Assembly (NCBI GenBank): GCA_012295275.1
Contig: CM022675.1
Span: 15,030,963-15,066,962, forward strand
Direction: 5' to 3'
Length of the DNA stretch: 36,000 nucleotides
Source of the DNA: Chrysomallon squamiferum
Lineage: Eukaryota; Mollusca; Gastropoda; Neomphalida; Peltospiridae
Every line of letters starts with the position of its first letter. Positions within the stretch are counted from its first letter, which is position 1. The notes below the pieces were generated by a model. It ran no database searches. It had not been told where the DNA came from and was given only the letters and a program-made list of their open reading frames with translations. Both the position numbers and the translations under genes were made by a program. Below are positions 32,586 through 36,000 of the stretch, one piece after another.

Positions 32586-32605
32586 TGTTAATACACTTTG
32601 CTGTT

Positions 32606-32837
32606 GTCTAAATCTGCAAAGTGACAGAAAGCCTTTTATCTCAAGAGGCTGGTGGAAATTGGCAATTTCATTCGTGTTGATATTCCTATAAGAAATAACC
32701 AGCAAAATGTGATATACCAAATCACCAATTGCATTAAATTAATTCTGAAATATTCTTTGTTGACATTATCTCTGACTGGATTTCGTGCATAAAGCAAATC
32801 ATTCATCGAGGGTTTCTAACCTAATTTCAACAATTTC
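32606..32837. other. Short intergenic stretch
   Basis: Moderately complex sequence with words such as CACCAATTGCATTAAATTAA, which look like homeodomain and octamer-like sites. No gene is seen. Confidence 0.3.
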
Positions 32838-32909
32838 ACTGTTAAAGTGTATCTTTGATGGTACAAATGAATGACGTAATTATCTTTTTGGTATTTCTGA
32901 TTAATTTGT
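32838..32909 (+). repeat. 73-bp dispersed repeat, copy 2
   Basis: Same orientation as 28195-28267, about 71 of 73 positions identical, including AATGACGTAATTA. It ends where CCTCAGGATG-free unique sequence resumes, with no shared flank and no obvious inverted ends. Confidence 0.9.
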
Positions 32910-32999
32910 GAACACTCGGCTCAGGATGTGTATTACTTTTCTTTTTTCACTCACCTAAATGTTACATTTCAGTCAAGTAAACTTCATGTGATAAATAGT

Positions 33000-33232
33000 A
33001 TAAATACCTGGACTGAATGTTCAGTTTCTATATAAATACCTGAATTGAACTGAATATTCAGTTTCTGTATAAATACCTGACTGAATGTTCAGTTTCTGTA
33101 TAAATACCTGAACTGGACTGAATATTCAGTTGCTGTATAAATACCTGGACTGAATGTTCAGTTTCTGTATAAATACCTGAACTGAACTGAATGTTCAGTT
33201 TCTGTATAAATACCTGAAATGGACTGAATATA
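33000..33232. repeat. Minisatellite of alternating short and long units, each with a palindrome
   Basis: Units start with TATAAATACCTG and alternate between about 31-32 and 37 bases (32, 37, 31, 37, 32, 37, then a partial unit), so the array is really a repeat of about 69-bp dimers. Each unit contains ACTGAATRTTCAGT; the copies with A at R are perfect 14-base palindromes, extended to 16 where flanking A and T also pair. Confidence 0.9.
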
Positions 33233-34083
33233 TAAATATATAAATATTAACATTCTGTAACATTAACATTATTATAACCTGAATTAGACTGATTACAACT
33301 CCAACTCGTGGTAGAATGGTTTATTTTCAATTATTTACATTACATATAAATTCATAATTATTGAATACACAAACATACACAGAATATATATATATATATA
33401 TTTGTGATATTAATAAACGTGCTTAAACCTCAATAACTGATAAAAATAACAAGCAACATTTCAGAAAATAAAATATGACATAATAAAGAAGTACAGTACA
33501 GGCTGGGGCAAAAAGCCCTGTGATGGTACTTAATAGTTTCTATTTGAAAACTGCACTTCTCGACACAGAAGAGCAATTAACAGAGCAGTTAGTTTCTTAA
33601 ATTTATTGACTGTTTTGGTCATGATTTTATTAAATTTCGTATTTCTATTTATTTAGTTCCGTCGTTTACACAGCAAATTAAACAAAGTGTTTCTGTTTTT
33701 TTCTGTTTAAGAACATATAGACTGATGTAGACATAATCGATCATTTCCCTGCTTTTGCAAACGGATGTAACTGATACATGTTCTCTGAATGGAGCAAAAC
33801 TTCTATGGCTAAACACGTTTTGACTCCACTGATATGCATAAGATATAATGTATGGTTTAATATTTTGTTTTGCTTTGCTGGTTAAACTAATATTTGTTTT
33901 AATTATTGTTGTTATTGATTGTGGCACATCCCACACCAAAAATCAACCACAGAGCTGCGTTTATATCAGAAAGATAGACGGAATGGGAAAAAGAGAGAAA
34001 ATGAAAGAAAGAAAGGGACAGAAACTGAGAGAAATTTCGTTTATGAGGTATTTTTAAAAGTAGGAAGATTGTATAAACGTGGA
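33233..34083. other. Gene-free stretch between the two minisatellites
   Basis: AT-rich sequence with a short (TA)n at 33386-33400. CAGGCTGGGGCAAAAAGCCC at 33500-33519 is a small hairpin, faintly like a mariner terminal repeat. No gene is supported; the minus-strand frame at 33649-33939 has no recognisable content. Confidence 0.4.
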
Positions 34084-34434
34084 TATAAATGAACCATATA
34101 CAGTGAGTTGCGGTGAATAAATGAACCACATACAGTGAGTTGCTGTGTATAAATGAACCACATACAGTGAGTTGCTGTGTATAAATGAACCACATACAGT
34201 GAGTTGCTGTGTATAAATGAACCACGTTCAGTGAGTTGCGGTGAATAAATGAACCACATACAGTGAGTTGCTGTGTATAAATGAACCACATACAGTGAGT
34301 TGCTGTGTATAAATGAACCACATACAGTGAGTTGCTGTGTATAAATGAACCACATACAGTGAGTTGCTGTGTATAAATGAACCACGTTCAGTGAGTTGCT
34401 GTGAATAAATGAACCACATACAGTGAGTTGCTAT
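34084..34434. repeat. 32-bp minisatellite, 11 copies with exact periodicity
   Basis: GAACCA occurs at 34091, 34123, 34155, 34187, 34219, 34251, 34283, 34315, 34347, 34379 and 34411, always 32 bases apart. The unit is GAACCACATACAGTGAGTTG followed by CTGTGTATAAAT. Copies 5 and 10 share a CGTTCAG variant, suggesting a five-unit higher-order duplication. Since 32 is not a multiple of three and the unit lacks minus-strand stops, overlapping open frames arise on that strand; they are artefacts. Confidence 0.97.
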
Positions 34435-35915
34435 GAAAAAGTTTAGTTATTTTTCCTCCGATCTTGCAAATTCTACCGATTCTTATAAAAGTGCAACCGA
34501 ACGCATCTTTTAATAATTCAGATAAAACTGTGCGGTACTTTCTTTCTTTTGTTGTTTAGTTTGTATGTCCTACAGTGTAGCAGAAATGCAATATTTTTTT
34601 TTCTTTTCGAACCTATTGTGTTTTCTTGATTATATACCTTGAAAAGTTTTAATACTTTGTAGCCCCGATGCCCTCGATAGTTTGCATCTATTTTGAGGTT
34701 TTTCAAGTGATGGACTTTGCTTTCCGCAATTCTGATTAAACTTTATCAGATGTCATATGTACAAAAATGGAAATTAACTGTAACACACTTTTTAAAAAGA
34801 TGCGGTAAGTAGACATAAATCTACTCACAAAACATAAACCGTCCTTTTGCATAATGATAATGTCAGGGTCAGCCACCAAGAAAATTATAATTTCAAGTTA
34901 AAAGCACAAGTAAATAAATTCATATTATTAGGAATCTAAAAAATATTATAAATCCTGAATTCAGAAATGAATATAAAAATCAAAACGTTCAAAATGTCAA
35001 AGAGCTCGACATTCCTTTTATAGTTCATTCAGAATTACTTTTGTTTATTTTCTTATTCCTTTTAAAAGACTATTATTTCTATTATGATTTTCGAAAACAA
35101 AAATTGTCTTATATCGATCTTTCTTTAGTGTAATAAAGATTATAATAAAGGTTGTATGGATCTTTAAGTACTCTTTTCAAAACGATGCTCTTTGATGTAT
35201 TCTTACTACTGTGAATGCATGAGTGTATGCGAGGTGGCACGCATTCAGTTCTTGTACGATGGTCCATTTGGGACAGATTATAATTACCTCTAATACATTA
35301 ATTTTATCATATCTTAATAAATAAAAACACATCAAAGATGTTTACATGATCTAAATATGAGCTTCAGTGAAACAAGTAAAGAGAAAAAAATGACTGACTC
35401 GTTCCCACGCTCAGATGAAGCGTCGCTCGTAAAGACATTATATTAAAACAAGCCATCTATTTCCTACACATTAATGCAAAACATCTAGCAGCAATGAAAG
35501 CTGCAACATGATTTTCGATAATGACATGATTATGAGAGTTTGGACGCGACATACATTGCAGTTATTTTGCCTATTACTAAGGATAAGTGCATTCATTACA
35601 GGATAATGGTGTGTTTGGTAAACATATTGACAGTCAGTCTACTAATAATGATGTATTTCTGCACTGGTAATCGCCATTTGTTGCGATCATTATCCTCGTT
35701 ATCCTGTCCATGCAGTCAGCCAAATTGAATGTCATCACGGATATGATGTCATAAACGGATATGTTATTATTGTATCAGACTGAAAGATTTGCTTTAAACC
35801 AAGTCTTTAATTGGACACGCATTAACAGTCGTCTTAATAAAACATGACGGTAATTAATTATCATTATTAACATCTTTCTAAACTAACATCCGTAAACGAA
35901 AAAGAAAAAGTTAAC
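34435..35915. other. Gene-free stretch
   Basis: AT-rich unique sequence; a slightly more complex patch at 35190-35290 and 35390-35760. The short open frames at 34518-34706 (-) and 35540-35728 (+) show no domain or splice context. Confidence 0.4.

Positions 35916-35944
<29 letters not shown>
35916..35944. repeat. (CA)n microsatellite
   Basis: About 14 uninterrupted CA units near the right edge of the window. Confidence 0.95.
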
Positions 35945-35949
<5 letters not shown>

Positions 35950-36000
35950 GACACCCACCCATCTATCGCTCAGATATAGACATATACCTATAAAAACACC

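Noticed and set aside
33495-33525. CAGGCTGGGGCAAAAAGCCC, faintly like a mariner terminal repeat
   Set aside because: No inverted partner or TA-flanked transposase remnant nearby; the word is a short hairpin only.
34041-34419. Long overlapping minus-strand open frames (up to 140 codons) with repeated CMWFIYT/VHLYTATH-type peptides
   Set aside because: They are translations of the 32-bp minisatellite. The period is not a multiple of three, so all frames cycle and stay open; there is no coding signal.
1-36000. Bacterial-type system, CRISPR array, phage or viral gene
   Set aside because: Spliced genes, poly(A) signals and eukaryotic repeats throughout; the direct repeats are tandem minisatellites without unique spacers.

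Overview
The window is AT-rich animal genomic DNA. It has long gene-poor stretches, GT-AG introns of a few hundred bases, very many (AAT)n/(TTA)n, (CA)n and (GA)n microsatellites, several minisatellites and one element with terminal inverted repeats. The two genes that can be read are metazoan: a NOSIP orthologue and a secreted thrombospondin type-1 (TSP1) repeat protein. The style (short introns, trinucleotide microsatellites, TSP1 modules) suggests an invertebrate, perhaps a mollusc or other lophotrochozoan. That placement is inference; no diagnostic sequence fixes it. There is no bacterial or viral gene, CRISPR array, rRNA, or tRNA that I can support.

Layout. 1-13.5 kb has no confident gene. 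It holds a diverged 53-bp tandem repeat at the left end, many microsatellites, and islands of more complex, less AT-rich sequence (about 1.0-1.42, 4.14-4.56, 5.13-5.6 and 6.18-6.7 kb) that look like candidate regulatory or conserved non-coding DNA. One weak exon candidate lies at 11.3 kb. At 13.5-13.63 kb there is a plausible 5' exon (+ strand) with a short upstream ORF and a strong splice donor. 16.9-20.2 kb carries the TSP1 gene (+): signal-peptide exon, 20-nt microexon, two TSP1 exons and a terminal exon with a poly(A) signal. 21.5-24.8 kb carries NOSIP (-) in eight coding exons, convergent with the TSP1 gene.

26.2-27.3 kb is a 1,040-bp element with long imperfect inverted repeats whose tips carry a YY1-like motif. 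28.85-29.02 kb holds a candidate exon on the minus strand. 29.6-32.6 kb holds the end of an unrecognised + strand gene: an exon open in two frames, then a terminal exon with poly(A) signal. To the right are a 73-bp repeat shared with 28.2 kb, a palindrome-bearing minisatellite (33.0 kb) and a perfectly periodic 32-bp minisatellite with 11 copies (34.1 kb).

The genes do not form an obvious pathway. NOSIP is a nuclear/cytoplasmic ubiquitin ligase and the TSP1 protein is extracellular; their adjacency is probably incidental. The most interesting points are the frameshifted lectin-like tail of the TSP1 gene, its 20-nt microexon, microsatellites abutting both splice sites of one of its introns, the YY1-tipped inverted-repeat element, the dual-frame exon at 29.8 kb, and the pair of minisatellites sharing a core motif.
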